Of a stretch of DNA of 64,000 bases, positions 16,814-28,270 are shown piece by piece. The notes under the pieces were generated by a model. The model saw nothing but the letters and a program-made list of their open reading frames with translations. It had not been told where the DNA came from and ran no database searches. This stretch comes from Marmoricola sp. (GTDB lineage: Bacteria > Actinomycetota > Actinomycetes > Propionibacteriales > Nocardioidaceae): positions 1 to 64,000 of the forward strand of contig JAOPYC010000090.1 of the NCBI GenBank assembly GCA_025964795.1, written 5' to 3'. A program made the translations under genes and the position numbers. How positions within the stretch are numbered: position 1 is the stretch's first letter; each line of letters opens with the position of its first letter.

Positions 16814-17782
16814 CTAGGGGTCGGGGTCCTCGGGCGGGTGGAAGCTGACCTCGACCTCCTGGAACCCCTTCGAGCGCTGCGCCTTGGCCTGGTCGGTGTA
16901 GGAGCGGCGGTCCCCCCGGGTCAGCTGCACGTTGTCGGTAAAGGGGGTCAGCAGCGAGCGCGGGAAGAGCTTGTCGACGCGCACCGCGTTGAGCTCGGCG
17001 CACAGCACGACCGCGATGGCCGTCACGTAGAGGAAGGCCAGCAGCCCGAGGACCAGGGCGAAGACGCCGTTGGTCGCGGACGCGTCCTTGACCACGTGCT
17101 TCACGTACACGACGCCGAAGGTCTGCAGCAGCTGCCAGACCACCGCTGCTGCGACCGCCCCGGGAGCCACCTGTCGCAGTGTCAGCGCTCGGCCGGTGGC
17201 CACGCGGAAGGTGAACACGAAGACCGCCGCGTTGACGACGAAGGAGGCCGCCAGGAGGAGGACCTTCCCGACGAGGCCGAAGGAGCTGCCGCTGAGGGCC
17301 GACAGCACGCAGGTGGCGAGCACCGCGAAGCCGGCCGTGACCAGCAGCAAGAGGCTCCGCCCGCGCGACTTGATCGGGTTGGGCCGGCTGTTGCGCGGGA
17401 CGGCCCACGCGGTGTTCATCGCGTTCTGCACCGCCTGGCCCACCCCGAGGCCGCCGTACAGCGAGCCGAGGATCCCGACCACCAGGCCCACCGTGCCGCC
17501 ACCGATCTGCTTGGACTGGCCGAGCTGGTCCCCGACCACTGGGAACTGGCTCAGGGCGGAGTCGAGCACCCGCTGCTGCAGGTCCGGGTTGCCGGCCAGG
17601 GCGATCCCCAGGATGGTCGAGAGCAGCAGCAGGAGCGGGAACAGCGAGAGGAAGGCGTAGTAGGCGATCAGCGCAGCGAGGTAGCCGCCACCGTCGTCGA
17701 AGTACTTGTAGAGCACGGCCAGCGGGAAGCTGGCGGCAGGATGGCGCCGCTGGAACTGGTCCAGCCGGTCAACAACGGCCAC
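16814..17782 (-). CDS. YihY/BrkB-family integral membrane protein
   Basis: 322 aa, about six membrane helices with the family's LAALIAYYAFLSLFPLLLLL helix, the NAMNTAW block after a Gly-rich loop, and LGLLAFLYVTAIAVVLCAELNA near the C-terminus. The charged C-terminal tail (about 270-322) is cytosolic. The family was once called ribonuclease BN by mistake; it is not a nuclease, and its true role is unknown (transport has been suggested). It lies 78 nt downstream of the MerR-DICT gene on the same strand. Confidence 0.87.
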   Translation of the reverse strand: MAVVDRLDQFQRRHPAASFPLAVLYKYFDDGGGYLAALIAYYAFLSLFPLLLLLSTILGIALAGNPDLQQRVLDSALSQFPVVGDQLGQSKQIGGGTVGLVVGILGSLYGGLGVGQAVQNAMNTAWAVPRNSRPNPIKSRGRSLLLLVTAGFAVLATCVLSALSGSSFGLVGKVLLLAASFVVNAAVFVFTFRVATGRALTLRQVAPGAVAAAVVWQLLQTFGVVYVKHVVKDASATNGVFALVLGLLAFLYVTAIAVVLCAELNAVRVDKLFPRSLLTPFTDNVQLTRGDRRSYTDQAKAQRSKGFQEVEVSFHPPEDPDP

Positions 17783-17860
17783 GCCGGCACCTCACCTCGG
17801 GACGGCCCCGACGGTCGCGGGATCTCCATGCTCGCGTACCCGGAAGTGACCGAGGAGATG

Positions 17861-18763
17861 TCACTCGCCGATGCGGTCGACGTAGGCCACCATCCGGTTG
17901 AACAACGCGGTCACCGACGCCACGTCCGGGGTGTGCGGCTGGTCAAGGAGGTTCCCGGACTCGCCGCCGGCCGCCCGGGCGCCGTACTGCGCGGCCACGG
18001 AGGCACAGACCCGGGCGGCGTCGTGCACGGCGGCGCCGTCCACGGTCCACATCGACTCGAAGAGTCGCTTGCGCTCCGGCACGTCATCCTGGCCCGGCAG
18101 CTCCCACGCGGTGAGGGCGACCGGCAGGTCGCGCGAGTCGCACACCACCGCCCACTCGCGGCGCATCGGGGCGTCCGCCGGCAGCGCGATCTGGACGGGC
18201 GAGGCATCCGGGTCCGGGTCGGCGAACTCACCGAACACGGTCGTCCCGGCCGACACCCGAGCCAGCTCCCTCCACCGCGCCTCGGCGTGGCGGTAGTAGC
18301 GCTCGTGCTGGAAGGCGCCGTAGATCGTGGCGCGGTCGGCCTTGGCGCAGAACTCGTCCTCGATGGCCCAGGACAGGGCCAGCAGCGTGGACTTCTTCAG
18401 CCGGTGCACGCCGAGCTGGGGGTGCTTGCGGCGCAGGAACGCGTAGACCGACGGGGCCGCCGGCTCGGCGTCCGCCATCGCCTGGGCGATCGCGATCTCC
18501 AGCCGGGTGCCGGCGTCCTTGTGGCGTACGACGGCCAGGATCGCCTCGACGTCCTCCTCGCGGTAGCGGCGGTGGCCGCTGTCGAGCCGCTGCGGCACCG
18601 GGAACCCGTGGCGCGACTCCCACATCCGCAGCGTCGCGGGAGCGAGGCCGGTGCGCTCGGAAAGGTCGCCGATCGACAGCGTGGCACCAGCCTGAGCGGG
18701 TACGTCGTCCTCGGCTGTGACCCGCGTGACGCCGACTTGCGCATCCGGCTTCGGTGAGTTCAT
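17861..18763 (-). CDS. MerR-family regulator with C-terminal DICT sensory domain
   Basis: 300 aa. MerR winged-helix DNA-binding region at about 30-80 (LSIGDLSERTGLAPATLRMWE, GHRRYREEDVEAI). A ~200-residue DICT-type domain follows (LKKSTLLALSWAIEDEFCAKA, FGEFADPDP, EWAVVCDSRDLPVAL). DICT domains are thought to be sensory and often linked to light or second-messenger input. The ATG at 18763 is preferred, with TATGCT 6-7 nt upstream suggesting a leaderless transcript; upstream TTG codons also fit. Divergent from an FHA gene, with an 8+5+8 inverted repeat between them. Confidence 0.85.
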   Translation of the reverse strand: MNSPKPDAQVGVTRVTAEDDVPAQAGATLSIGDLSERTGLAPATLRMWESRHGFPVPQRLDSGHRRYREEDVEAILAVVRHKDAGTRLEIAIAQAMADAEPAAPSVYAFLRRKHPQLGVHRLKKSTLLALSWAIEDEFCAKADRATIYGAFQHERYYRHAEARWRELARVSAGTTVFGEFADPDPDASPVQIALPADAPMRREWAVVCDSRDLPVALTAWELPGQDDVPERKRLFESMWTVDGAAVHDAARVCASVAAQYGARAAGGESGNLLDQPHTPDVASVTALFNRMVAYVDRIGE

Positions 18764-18774
18764 GATGGGAGCAT

Positions 18775-18795
18775 ACCTCAACAAAGCGTTGAGGT
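18775..18795. promoter_or_regulatory. inverted-repeat operator between merR-DICT and FHA genes
   Basis: ACCTCAAC-AAAGC-GTTGAGGT: perfect 8-bp arms with a 5-nt spacer, overlapping the probable -10 region of the MerR gene. A second, weaker dyad TTGA-N4-TCAA overlaps its right edge (18795-18806). MerR-type dimers bind such repeats within promoters, so autoregulation and control of the divergent FHA gene are likely. Confidence 0.6.
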
Positions 18796-18820
18796 TGATT
18801 GTTCAAATTTTGGAGTCGGC

Positions 18821-19288
18821 ATGACAACGTTCAGCCGTAGCGCCAGCAGTGAACCCACGACCACGCACGCTGACGATCGCACAGGGGCCCCTCGACTCGT
18901 GGTCAAGCTGGAGGACCGGTGGGAGGGAGAGGGCCAACCCGTCTTCTGGCTCTCCAGCGATCTGATGATCATCGGCTCCGACCCCGTGTGCGACATCGTC
19001 CTGCCCGACGTCGAGCGCCTGCACAGCGTCGTGTACCACGACGACCGGGACGAGTACGTGATCGACAACTGCGGCCCCGAGATCCGCGTCCACGGAGCGG
19101 TGGTCGAGGACTCGGCCATCCTGCGCACGGGCGCCCGGATCGACATCGGGCCGCACACGCTCTCCTTCTTCCGCGAGGAGTACGCCGACCACGGCCGCCC
19201 GTTCGGCGGTCGTGAGGGCGGCGAGATCGGCCATCAGCGCAGCCAACCCCCGCGTCCCTCCGATGAGGAGCCGGCGCCCGGCCGCTGA
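18821..19288 (+). CDS. FHA-domain protein
   Basis: 155 aa. A forkhead-associated fold is suggested by the strand/loop order MIIGSDPVCDIVLPDVERLHSVVYHDD, then YVIDNCG...IRVHGAVVEDSAILRTGARIDIGPHTLSF. FHA domains bind phosphothreonine peptides, usually from Ser/Thr kinases. The canonical GR at the first loop is GS here and the S/R-x-x-H is RLHS. N- and C-terminal tails look disordered. Expressed divergently from the MerR-DICT regulator; no kinase is nearby. Confidence 0.78.
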   Translation: MTTFSRSASSEPTTTHADDRTGAPRLVVKLEDRWEGEGQPVFWLSSDLMIIGSDPVCDIVLPDVERLHSVVYHDDRDEYVIDNCGPEIRVHGAVVEDSAILRTGARIDIGPHTLSFFREEYADHGRPFGGREGGEIGHQRSQPPRPSDEEPAPGR

Positions 19289-19293
19289 TGGTT

Positions 19294-19330
19294 GGACCGG
19301 CCCCACCACCCCCCGTCGAGGGGCCGGTCC
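19294..19330 (+). terminator. hairpin 1 after the FHA gene
   Basis: 11-bp perfect stem GGACCGGCCCC / GGGGCCGGTCC with a 15-nt loop, starting 6 nt after the FHA stop. Very stable, no T-run. Likely terminator. Confidence 0.65.
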
Positions 19331-19339
19331 CATCAAGTC

Positions 19340-19373
19340 GGGGGCTCCGCACACCACCCCGTGCGGAGCCCCC
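19340..19373 (+). terminator. hairpin 2 after the FHA gene
   Basis: 13-bp perfect stem GGGGGCTCCGCAC / GTGCGGAGCCCCC with an 8-nt loop, 9 nt after hairpin 1. The two back-to-back hairpins insulate the FHA gene from the SDR gene at 19412. Confidence 0.7.
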
Positions 19374-19411
19374 GCACCCTGTCCCCCGCTCGACCAAGGA
19401 AGAGAGAACTC

Positions 19412-20365
19412 ATGCGCGTGCTCGTCACCGGTGCCACCGGCTACGTCGGATCACGGTTGATCCCCGAACTGCTGGAGCGGGGTCACGAGATCTACGCCGC
19501 CGTCCGGAAGGAGGGCGCGGTCGACGACTACCCCTGGGGCCGGGCCGTCACGCCGCGGCTCTTCGACATCGAGGAGCCGGGCCTGATCCGCTCGGCCGTC
19601 ACCGGCATGGACGCGGTCGTCTACCTGGTGCACTCGATGGAGTCCGACGACTTCGTCACCAAGGACCGCGAGGCCGCACAGCGCGTTGCTGCCGCCTGCG
19701 AGGACGCCGGGGTCGGGCGCGTCGCCTACCTCTCCGGCCTGATCCCCGACAGCGACCTGTCGGACCACCTGCGCTCGCGCCTGCAGGTCGAGCAGGTCTT
19801 CCTCGAGTCAGCGGTCCCCGCGACCGTGCTGCGAGCGGCGATGGTCATCGGGGCGGGCTCAACGTCGTTCGAGATCCTGCGCCGGCTGATCGAGCGCGTC
19901 CCGCTCACCCCGATCCCCGCCTGGATGCTCAGTCGCCTCCAGCCGGTGGCGACCGAGGACGTCGTCCACCTCATCGGGTGCGCGCTCGAGGGCGAGCCGC
20001 ACAACCGGCACTTCGACGTCGGCGGCGACGACGTCCTCACCTACCCCGAGATCCTGGCGCTGATGGCCGACGTCGCCGGCAAACGGCGACGCCAGCTGAT
20101 CCTCCCCTTCGCGCCGATGATGCTGGTCGGCTGGATCGTCGCGTGGATCACCAGGATGCCGCGGCCGACCGTCGTGTCGCTGGTCGAGAGCCTGACCGAG
20201 GACATGGTGTGCGGCGAGGACGACGTACGCCGCGACCTGGCCGGGCCCGACCACCGGTTCGTCCCGCTGCGCGAGGCCTTCGAGCGCTCGCTGGACGACG
20301 GCGGCCCCGACGGGACCAGTGTCTTCGGCGACGTCCAGTCCGAGGCCGTGACCGACCCCGCCTGA
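19412..20365 (+). CDS. NAD(P)-dependent epimerase/SDR-like protein
   Basis: 317 aa. Extended/atypical SDR with the N-terminal MRVLVTGATGYVGSRLIPEL nucleotide motif, VVYLVHSMES, GVGRVAYLSGL, and a C-terminal half that includes a hydrophobic stretch (LPFAPMMLVGWIVAWITRMP). That stretch suggests membrane association, as in some complex-I NDUFA9-like SDRs. The ATG at 19412 follows AAGGAAGAGAG; the longer frame upstream runs through the terminator hairpins and is rejected. Substrate unknown. A kinase gene follows 24 nt later and may be cotranscribed. Confidence 0.82.
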   Translation: MRVLVTGATGYVGSRLIPELLERGHEIYAAVRKEGAVDDYPWGRAVTPRLFDIEEPGLIRSAVTGMDAVVYLVHSMESDDFVTKDREAAQRVAAACEDAGVGRVAYLSGLIPDSDLSDHLRSRLQVEQVFLESAVPATVLRAAMVIGAGSTSFEILRRLIERVPLTPIPAWMLSRLQPVATEDVVHLIGCALEGEPHNRHFDVGGDDVLTYPEILALMADVAGKRRRQLILPFAPMMLVGWIVAWITRMPRPTVVSLVESLTEDMVCGEDDVRRDLAGPDHRFVPLREAFERSLDDGGPDGTSVFGDVQSEAVTDPA

Positions 20366-20389
20366 GCCGCTCCGTGAGAGCGTGACCCC

Positions 20390-21274
20390 ATGGGCTCGTT
20401 GGTGGTCGTCGGAGGCGTGAACCTGGACCTGACCGTGCAGGCCGGGTCCCGGCCGGCCGGCGGGGAGACGGTCGTCGGCAGTGGACCCGTCGCCTCGTCC
20501 GGGGGCAAGGGTGCCAACCAGGCCGTGGCCGCGGCGTACGCCGGGGCGCGGGTGCGGCTGTGCGCCGTGGTCGGCGACGACGCGGCGGGGACCGAGCAGC
20601 TGGACCAGCTCCGGGAGAGCGGGGTCGACGTCTCGCGGATCCGCACGGCGACCGGGACGGCGACCGGGACGGCCTTCATCCTGCTCACGCCCGACGGCGA
20701 GAACTCGATCGTCGTCGGCACCGGCGCCAACGCCGACCTCGGGCCCGACGACGTGGCCGCGGCCGTCGAGGGCGACGCCGACGTGGTGCTCGCGCAGACC
20801 GAGCCAGGGGTCGGCCCGGTCGAGGCCGCCGCCGAGCACGCACGCCGGCGCGACGCCCGCTTCGTGCTGAACGCCGCTCCGGTGGAAGGGCTCCCCGCCG
20901 GCGTGCTGCGCCAGGCCGACCCGCTCGTGGTGAACGAGCACGAGGCCGCCGACCTGCTGCGCGGGCTGGTGGACGACGTCGCGTCCGGGGACCTGGCCCA
21001 GGCACTGCGCGCACACCTCGGCTGTGCCTCCGTCGTGGTGTCCCTGGGCGCCGAGGGCGCGCACGTCGTCGCGGACGGGACCGACGAGCGGGTCACCTCG
21101 CCATCGGTCAGCGCGGTGGACACCACCGGCGCCGGCGACGTCCTGGTCGGCGTCGTCGCGGCCCGGCTCGCCGACGGCTGGGACCTGGTGCGCGCCACCG
21201 AGGACGCCTGCGCGGCCGCGGCCCGGGCCGTGACCAGCGAGGGTGCGCGCGGCTACCTCACTCCCGGCTCGTGA
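20390..21274 (+). CDS. rbsK: PfkB-family carbohydrate kinase, ribokinase-like
   Basis: 294 aa. Ribokinase fold: the N-terminal GGVNLDLTVQ and SGGKGANQAVAAA substrate block, AQTEPG, VNEHEA, and the C-terminal ATP/anion-hole motif DTTGAGD with Asp250 as catalytic base. This is the usual ribokinase signature, but pseudouridine, adenosine or other sugar kinases share it. No ribose transporter is adjacent, so substrate and symbol are tentative. Its 3' end overlaps the convergent FetB-like gene by 17 nt. Confidence 0.82.
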   Translation: MGSLVVVGGVNLDLTVQAGSRPAGGETVVGSGPVASSGGKGANQAVAAAYAGARVRLCAVVGDDAAGTEQLDQLRESGVDVSRIRTATGTATGTAFILLTPDGENSIVVGTGANADLGPDDVAAAVEGDADVVLAQTEPGVGPVEAAAEHARRRDARFVLNAAPVEGLPAGVLRQADPLVVNEHEAADLLRGLVDDVASGDLAQALRAHLGCASVVVSLGAEGAHVVADGTDERVTSPSVSAVDTTGAGDVLVGVVAARLADGWDLVRATEDACAAAARAVTSEGARGYLTPGS

Positions 21275-22007
21275 CGACGTACGGCGTCCGCCCGGCCAGC
21301 CGAGTCACCACGATCCCGGTGATCGTCATCGTCAGCGCGATGCCGGCCAGGACCACCAGCTGGAACTGAGCCGCCACCGCCGGGCTCGCGCCACCGAACA
21401 GCGCGCCGACGAAGGCGCCGGGCAGCGTGACCAGGCCGGTCGACTTGGTCTGGTCGAGGGTGGGCAGCAGCGACTCGCGTACCGCCTCCCGGCCGATCTC
21501 CTGGTGGGCCTGCGCGGGCGTGGCCCCCAGGGAGAGCCAGGCCTCGACCTCGTCGCGGCGGGCGTGCGCGCCGCGCAGGAAGTTGCGGCCGGACAGGGTC
21601 GCCGCGGTCATCGAGTTGCCGATGATGATGCCGCCGACCGCCACGACGTAGCGCACCTCGAGGTCGACCAGCCGGAGCGCGAAGATCACCACGAGCGTGG
21701 ACAGCGCACCGCTGAGCACGCCGACCACCGCCGTACGACGCCCGTGCCACAGCTCGTGGAGCCGGCCCATCGCCGTCCAGGAGGCCGTGCTGAGCATCAG
21801 CACCACGAACACCGCGACCGTCGCCGGCACCTCGAGGATGCCGCGCAGCAGCAGCGCGATCGCGGTCAGCTGTACGACGGCCCGCAGGATCGCCCACAGG
21901 GGGAACAGCCCCAGGCCGATCCGCGCCCAGAGGCCGAGGGCGAGGGTGAGGCCGGTCAGGACGAGCAGCCCCGCCCCGAACCACAGGTAGTGCAGATGGC
22001 CGCCCAC
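21258..22007 (-). CDS. UPF0014 / FetB-like ABC transporter permease
   Basis: About 249 aa, ~7 membrane helices. UPF0014 landmarks: [49 protein letters not shown], and [31 protein letters not shown]. In E. coli FetAB exports iron. No ATPase (FetA) gene adjoins it here, so the partner must be elsewhere or the protein acts differently. The start is uncertain: GTG at 22007 is chosen; GTG at 22031 would add 8 residues. Divergent from the PEP synthase regulator gene. Confidence 0.83.
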   Translation of the reverse strand: MGGHLHYLWFGAGLLVLTGLTLALGLWARIGLGLFPLWAILRAVVQLTAIALLLRGILEVPATVAVFVVLMLSTASWTAMGRLHELWHGRRTAVVGVLSGALSTLVVIFALRLVDLEVRYVVAVGGIIIGNSMTAATLSGRNFLRGAHARRDEVEAWLSLGATPAQAHQEIGREAVRESLLPTLDQTKSTGLVTLPGAFVGALFGGASPAVAAQFQLVVLAGIALTMTITGIVVTRLAGRTPYVVTSRE

Positions 22008-22057
22008 ACAGGCATTCTGCTTGACTCGCACCCAGGGACGGACCGAAGGGGAACGAC

Positions 22058-22873
22058 ATGGACGACGTGGTGCCGGTGTACTTCCTCTCCGACAGCACGG
22101 GCATCAGTGCCGAGACGATGGGCAACGCGCTGCTCATCCAGTTCCCCGCGCTGCGCTTCGAGCGCACCCTGATCCCGTTCATCTCCTCGGTCGACGAGGC
22201 CCGGCAGGTGGTGGCCCGGCTCGACGAGGCGTTGGACACCAGCCCACGGACCCCGCTCGTGTTCACCACCGCCGCGAGCGAGGAGGTCCGGCTCGAGCTC
22301 CGCAAGACCCGCTGCCCGCTGATCGACTTCTTCGACCTGCACATGCAGCAGGTCGAGGCGATCCTCGAGACCCCCGGAGAGCGGCTGGCCGCCCGGCTGC
22401 ACGGGGTCGGCGACATCAAGCGCTACAACAGCCGGATGCAGGCCATCGAGTACACCATCGAGCACGACGACGGCCAGAGCGTCCGCAGCCTCGACAAGGC
22501 CGACGTGATCCTGGTGGCACCCTCGCGCTGCGGCAAGACACCCACCGCGATGTACCTCGCGCTCCAGCACGGGCTCTTCGTCGCGAACTACCCGATCGTC
22601 GAGGAGGACCTCGAGGTCACCGAGCTGCCCCGCCCGGTGCGGCACCTGCGCGAGCGCTGCTTCGGCCTGATCACCTCGCCGCAGCGGCTCTCGGCCGTCC
22701 GGCAGGAACGGCGCCCGGGCTCGCAGTACGCCTCGCTCGAGCAGTGCACCTTCGAGCTCCGCCGCACCCAGGCGATGTTCAACCGGCACCACCTGCCGGT
22801 CGTCGACTCCTCCACGAAGTCGGTCGAGGAGATCTCCACGATGATCCTGCAGCGGCTCAAGACCATGAGGTGA
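22058..22873 (+). CDS. ppsR: PEP synthase / pyruvate phosphate dikinase regulatory protein (DUF299)
   Basis: 271 aa. Bifunctional ADP-dependent kinase and Pi-dependent pyrophosphorylase that switches PEP synthase or PPDK off and on by threonine phosphorylation. Signatures: the [19 protein letters not shown] start, [28 protein letters not shown], a P-loop-like [18 protein letters not shown] (about 150-167), and the [19 protein letters not shown] block. It precedes ppsA by 47 nt and is surely cotranscribed, which makes PEP synthase its target. Confidence 0.92.
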   Translation: MDDVVPVYFLSDSTGISAETMGNALLIQFPALRFERTLIPFISSVDEARQVVARLDEALDTSPRTPLVFTTAASEEVRLELRKTRCPLIDFFDLHMQQVEAILETPGERLAARLHGVGDIKRYNSRMQAIEYTIEHDDGQSVRSLDKADVILVAPSRCGKTPTAMYLALQHGLFVANYPIVEEDLEVTELPRPVRHLRERCFGLITSPQRLSAVRQERRPGSQYASLEQCTFELRRTQAMFNRHHLPVVDSSTKSVEEISTMILQRLKTMR

Positions 22874-22920
22874 CGCAGAATGGCCCGAGAACGACGCAGC
22901 CCCCGGAACCAGGAGACGCC

Positions 22921-25295
<2,375 letters not shown>

Positions 25296-25299
<4 letters not shown>

Positions 25300-26459
25300 A
25301 GGGGCCTCCTGGGCTCCCGCGCGCTCGGCACGACCAGCGCCGAGGGGATCAGCACGACGGCCACCACCAGCAACGCCTTCAGGGTGCCCACGTGGTCGGC
25401 GACGAAGCCGAGCAGCGGCGGGCCGGCGAGGAACGCGCCGTACCCGATCGTCGAGACCACGCTGACCCTGGCCGCGGCCCGGCGGGGGTCGTCGGCGGCG
25501 GCGCTCATCCCGACCGGGAAGCCCAGCGAGGCACCGAGACCCCACAGGACGATCCCCGCGATCACCACGACCGCCACCTGGCCGAAGACGATCAGCAGCA
25601 CTCCCCCGGCGGCGGCGACCATGGTGCCCCAGAGCACGGGGACGCGGCCTAACCGGTCGAGCAGCACGGGCCCGACCACCCGGCCGGCGGTCATGGCGCT
25701 GACGAACACGGCGAAGCCGCTGACGCCGACCCAGTGCTCCACGTCGTACCCGTCGACGAGCGCGAGCGCCAGCCAGTCGTTCGCGGTGCCCTCGGTCAGC
25801 GCCAGGGCCAGCACCATCAGGCCGATCAGCAGCGTCTGCGGCTCGCGCCAGGCCGTCCAGGCCGAGGGCCGCGGCTCGTGGTGCTCGGCGACCGGCTCGT
25901 CCGGGAGGAAGGCGCGCGAGCTCACGTAGAGCGCGGCGACCCCGAGGACGGCCAGCACCGGCAGGTGCCAGACCGTCGGCACGTCGAGGGCGATGGCCGC
26001 CGCCCCGACCCCGGAGCCGACGACCGTGCCGAGGCTGAACGCGGCGTGGAACCGCGGCATGATGTTGCGTCCGAGGTGCCGCTCCACCGCGGCGCCCTCG
26101 ACGTTCATCGAGACGTCCCAGGTGCCGGTGCCGACGCCGTACAGGAACAGCCCGACCGCAGCCGGCCAGACCACGTCCGCCGCGAGCGCGAGGGAGACGG
26201 CGACCAGGCCGACCAGGGCGCTGAGGCCGCCCAGCCGGATCACCGCGATCGTGCCGAGGCGCTCGAGCAGTCCTCCGGTCGTCGGCATCGCCAGCACCGA
26301 GCCGGCCGCGATCGCCAGCAGCAGCAGTCCGAGCTGGCCGTTGTCGAGCCCCAGGGAGTCGCGCACCTCGGGGATCCGTGAGATCCAGCTGGCGAACAGC
26401 AGGCCGTTGAGGAAGAACACCAGGCCGACGGCGTTGCGCGCGGCGAGGGTGGTGGTCAC
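25296..26459 (-). CDS. MFS transporter
   Basis: 387 aa with about 12 hydrophobic helices and a central loop ([18 protein letters not shown]). The N-terminus ([27 protein letters not shown]) and [13 protein letters not shown] in helix 5 are typical of a small MFS subgroup related to fucose/FucP- or YbjJ-like carriers. Substrate unknown. Single gene; its 3' end overlaps ppsA convergently by 4 nt. Confidence 0.86.
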
Positions 26460-26485
26460 GGGGCCCAGCAGATCAGATGACCCCG

Positions 26486-28033
26486 TCAGGCGCCGCAGGC
26501 ACCCTTCTTGGCCTTCGCCGGGCTGCAGTAGCTGGTCTTCAGGTAGGGGGACCGGACGATGCCCTGGTTGACCCGGATCACGCCGGTGTCGCCCACCCGC
26601 GGGACGCGGCCCTTGATGAGCTTGCGGTTGCCGATCGTCACCTTGGTGATCTTGGCCTGCGCGCTGGCGGTGCCCGCCGGGGCGTCGGCGACCGGGTCCG
26701 TGAGCTGGTAGGTCAGCTTGACCACGATCTCGCAGCAGCCGTTGCTGAGCGTCTCGATGCCGACCCCGTCGCCGGTGATCGCCAGCAGCCGGGTGTGGCC
26801 CGACCAGTAGCCGACGAGCGCGGTGAAGTCAGGGGCGGCCCGCCTGACGTCGATCTGCTGCGGTGCCGTGGGCTGGGTGGTGGCCAGCTTCTGGGCCTGG
26901 GTGCGGAGCAGGACCGGCGTGCTCGGAGCGGTCAGGAGGGGCGTGAGCAGGGCCCCGCGCGCGCCGTACACCCGCACCAGCTTGGGCTGCGAGAAGCAGC
27001 CGGCGAGCATGGCGTCGCTGCCCTCGCCCAGGCTCTTGCTGCACTGGGGCATCGCCAGGAAGGACTTGACGGCCGTGTTCGCGTTCGTCGCGCGCGCACC
27101 GAAGCTGGCCACCCGCAGCGAGAGGGCGCGCGCCGTCGCCTGCAGGAGGCGCAGTGACTGGATCGTGGCGTTGGAGCCGGCGCTGACCGAGAGGCCGGTG
27201 AGCGGCTCGAGGTCTGCGTCGTACGTCACGCTGCGGCCCGACGCCAGGAAGTCGCTGGTGGTGCCGAGGAGGTCGATCCACGGCGCGTTGACGGCCGGGA
27301 CCTGCGGGGCCGTGACCACGGGGACCTTGGGGTGCGCGACCTGGATCGGGCCGAACAGGCGGTTGGTCACCTTCAGGACGCGCTTGTCGTTCTCGAGCCC
27401 GAAGCACCACTGCAGCGTGGGGTTCTTCGTCGACACCACGGAGTAGCCGAGCTCGCGGGCCGTGTCCTTCGCCGCGCAGTCCGGCTTCGCGACCGTCTTG
27501 TCGACCCCGGAGGTCAGGCCCTTGGTCAGCTCGGCCTGGAAGCTGGCCAGCGCCGAGTCGGTGTCGACCGACAGGACGGCCAGCTGGTTCAGGCTCCGGG
27601 TGGCGTAGCGGACGTGCTGCTGGTCGGGGGTGAGCATCCCGGGCTGGTAGGTCCAGGGCTTCCCGGCCCCCTCGCGGCTGGCCACGACGAGCGAGGTGGT
27701 CGTGGGTACGGCGTTGTCGAGCTTGACCGTCAAGGTGGCGGGGTGGTCGAGCCGCCCGGCCGGCTCCACGGAGTAGATAGGCGAGACGAAGTCGAGGTTG
27801 GCGCCGCTCTCGGTGCCCGGCGAGGAGCCGGTCACGCTCAGGGCCACCCCGACGGGCAGCCCCGTCGCGGTCACGTCCGGGACCGGCGGCGGGGTCGACG
27901 CGCTCGGCGTCGGCAGCACCGTGGCCTGCTTCGGCGCCTCGTTGGTGCCACCGCACGCGGTCGCGGTGAGCACCACGACCATCGCCACCAGCACGCGCGT
28001 CAGCCCGGCCACCGGCCGTCGTTCGTGCCGCAT
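26486..28033 (-). CDS. large secreted lipoprotein of unknown function
   Basis: 515 aa. Signal peptide with lipobox LTATAC (Cys27) followed by a Thr/Pro/Ser linker. The mature part is beta-rich and has ten or more cysteines, including CCEIVVK near residue 445 and several C-terminal ones, suggesting disulfides. An N-terminal mature segment (LDFVSPIYSVEPAGRLDHPATL) resembles Ig-like surface domains. No catalytic motif was found. Exported and lipid-anchored. Stand-alone; 26 nt upstream of the MFS gene on the same strand, so it could be cotranscribed with it. Confidence 0.75.
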   Translation of the reverse strand: MRHERRPVAGLTRVLVAMVVVLTATACGGTNEAPKQATVLPTPSASTPPPVPDVTATGLPVGVALSVTGSSPGTESGANLDFVSPIYSVEPAGRLDHPATLTVKLDNAVPTTTSLVVASREGAGKPWTYQPGMLTPDQQHVRYATRSLNQLAVLSVDTDSALASFQAELTKGLTSGVDKTVAKPDCAAKDTARELGYSVVSTKNPTLQWCFGLENDKRVLKVTNRLFGPIQVAHPKVPVVTAPQVPAVNAPWIDLLGTTSDFLASGRSVTYDADLEPLTGLSVSAGSNATIQSLRLLQATARALSLRVASFGARATNANTAVKSFLAMPQCSKSLGEGSDAMLAGCFSQPKLVRVYGARGALLTPLLTAPSTPVLLRTQAQKLATTQPTAPQQIDVRRAAPDFTALVGYWSGHTRLLAITGDGVGIETLSNGCCEIVVKLTYQLTDPVADAPAGTASAQAKITKVTIGNRKLIKGRVPRVGDTGVIRVNQGIVRSPYLKTSYCSPAKAKKGACGA

Positions 28034-28111
28034 CGTTCGCCCCTGCCCTAATCGAAACTCCTGGTCTCAGGAACGGTACGTGGGTTCGAGACCGTTTTGT
28101 GCGTTTTCCAA

Positions 28112-28130
28112 CGACACGCGAAACGTGTCG
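28112..28130. promoter_or_regulatory. inverted repeat upstream of the lipoprotein gene
   Basis: CGACACG-CGAAA-CGTGTCG: perfect 7-bp arms, 5-nt spacer, 79 nt before the lipoprotein start. Could be an operator or a leader hairpin. The rest of the 237-nt gap holds only the terminator-like hairpin at 28194-28236. Confidence 0.35.
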
Positions 28131-28193
28131 CACGGGCCGTAAGTCGGCTCAGCCCGCCGTCACCGGGCGGCCGACCCGACCGCACCGGGGACG

Positions 28194-28236
28194 AGGTGGT
28201 GGATCACACGCAGCATCACGGTGCGATCAACCACCT
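28194..28236 (-). terminator. hairpin downstream of the DUF2470 gene
   Basis: AGGTGGTGGATC / GATCAACCACCT: 12-bp arms with one mismatch and a 19-nt loop, 35 nt past the DUF2470 stop in the direction of its transcription. Candidate terminator. Confidence 0.45.
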
Positions 28237-28270
28237 GGTCCGAACCCACACCCGCGGATCGAAGGCCGTC

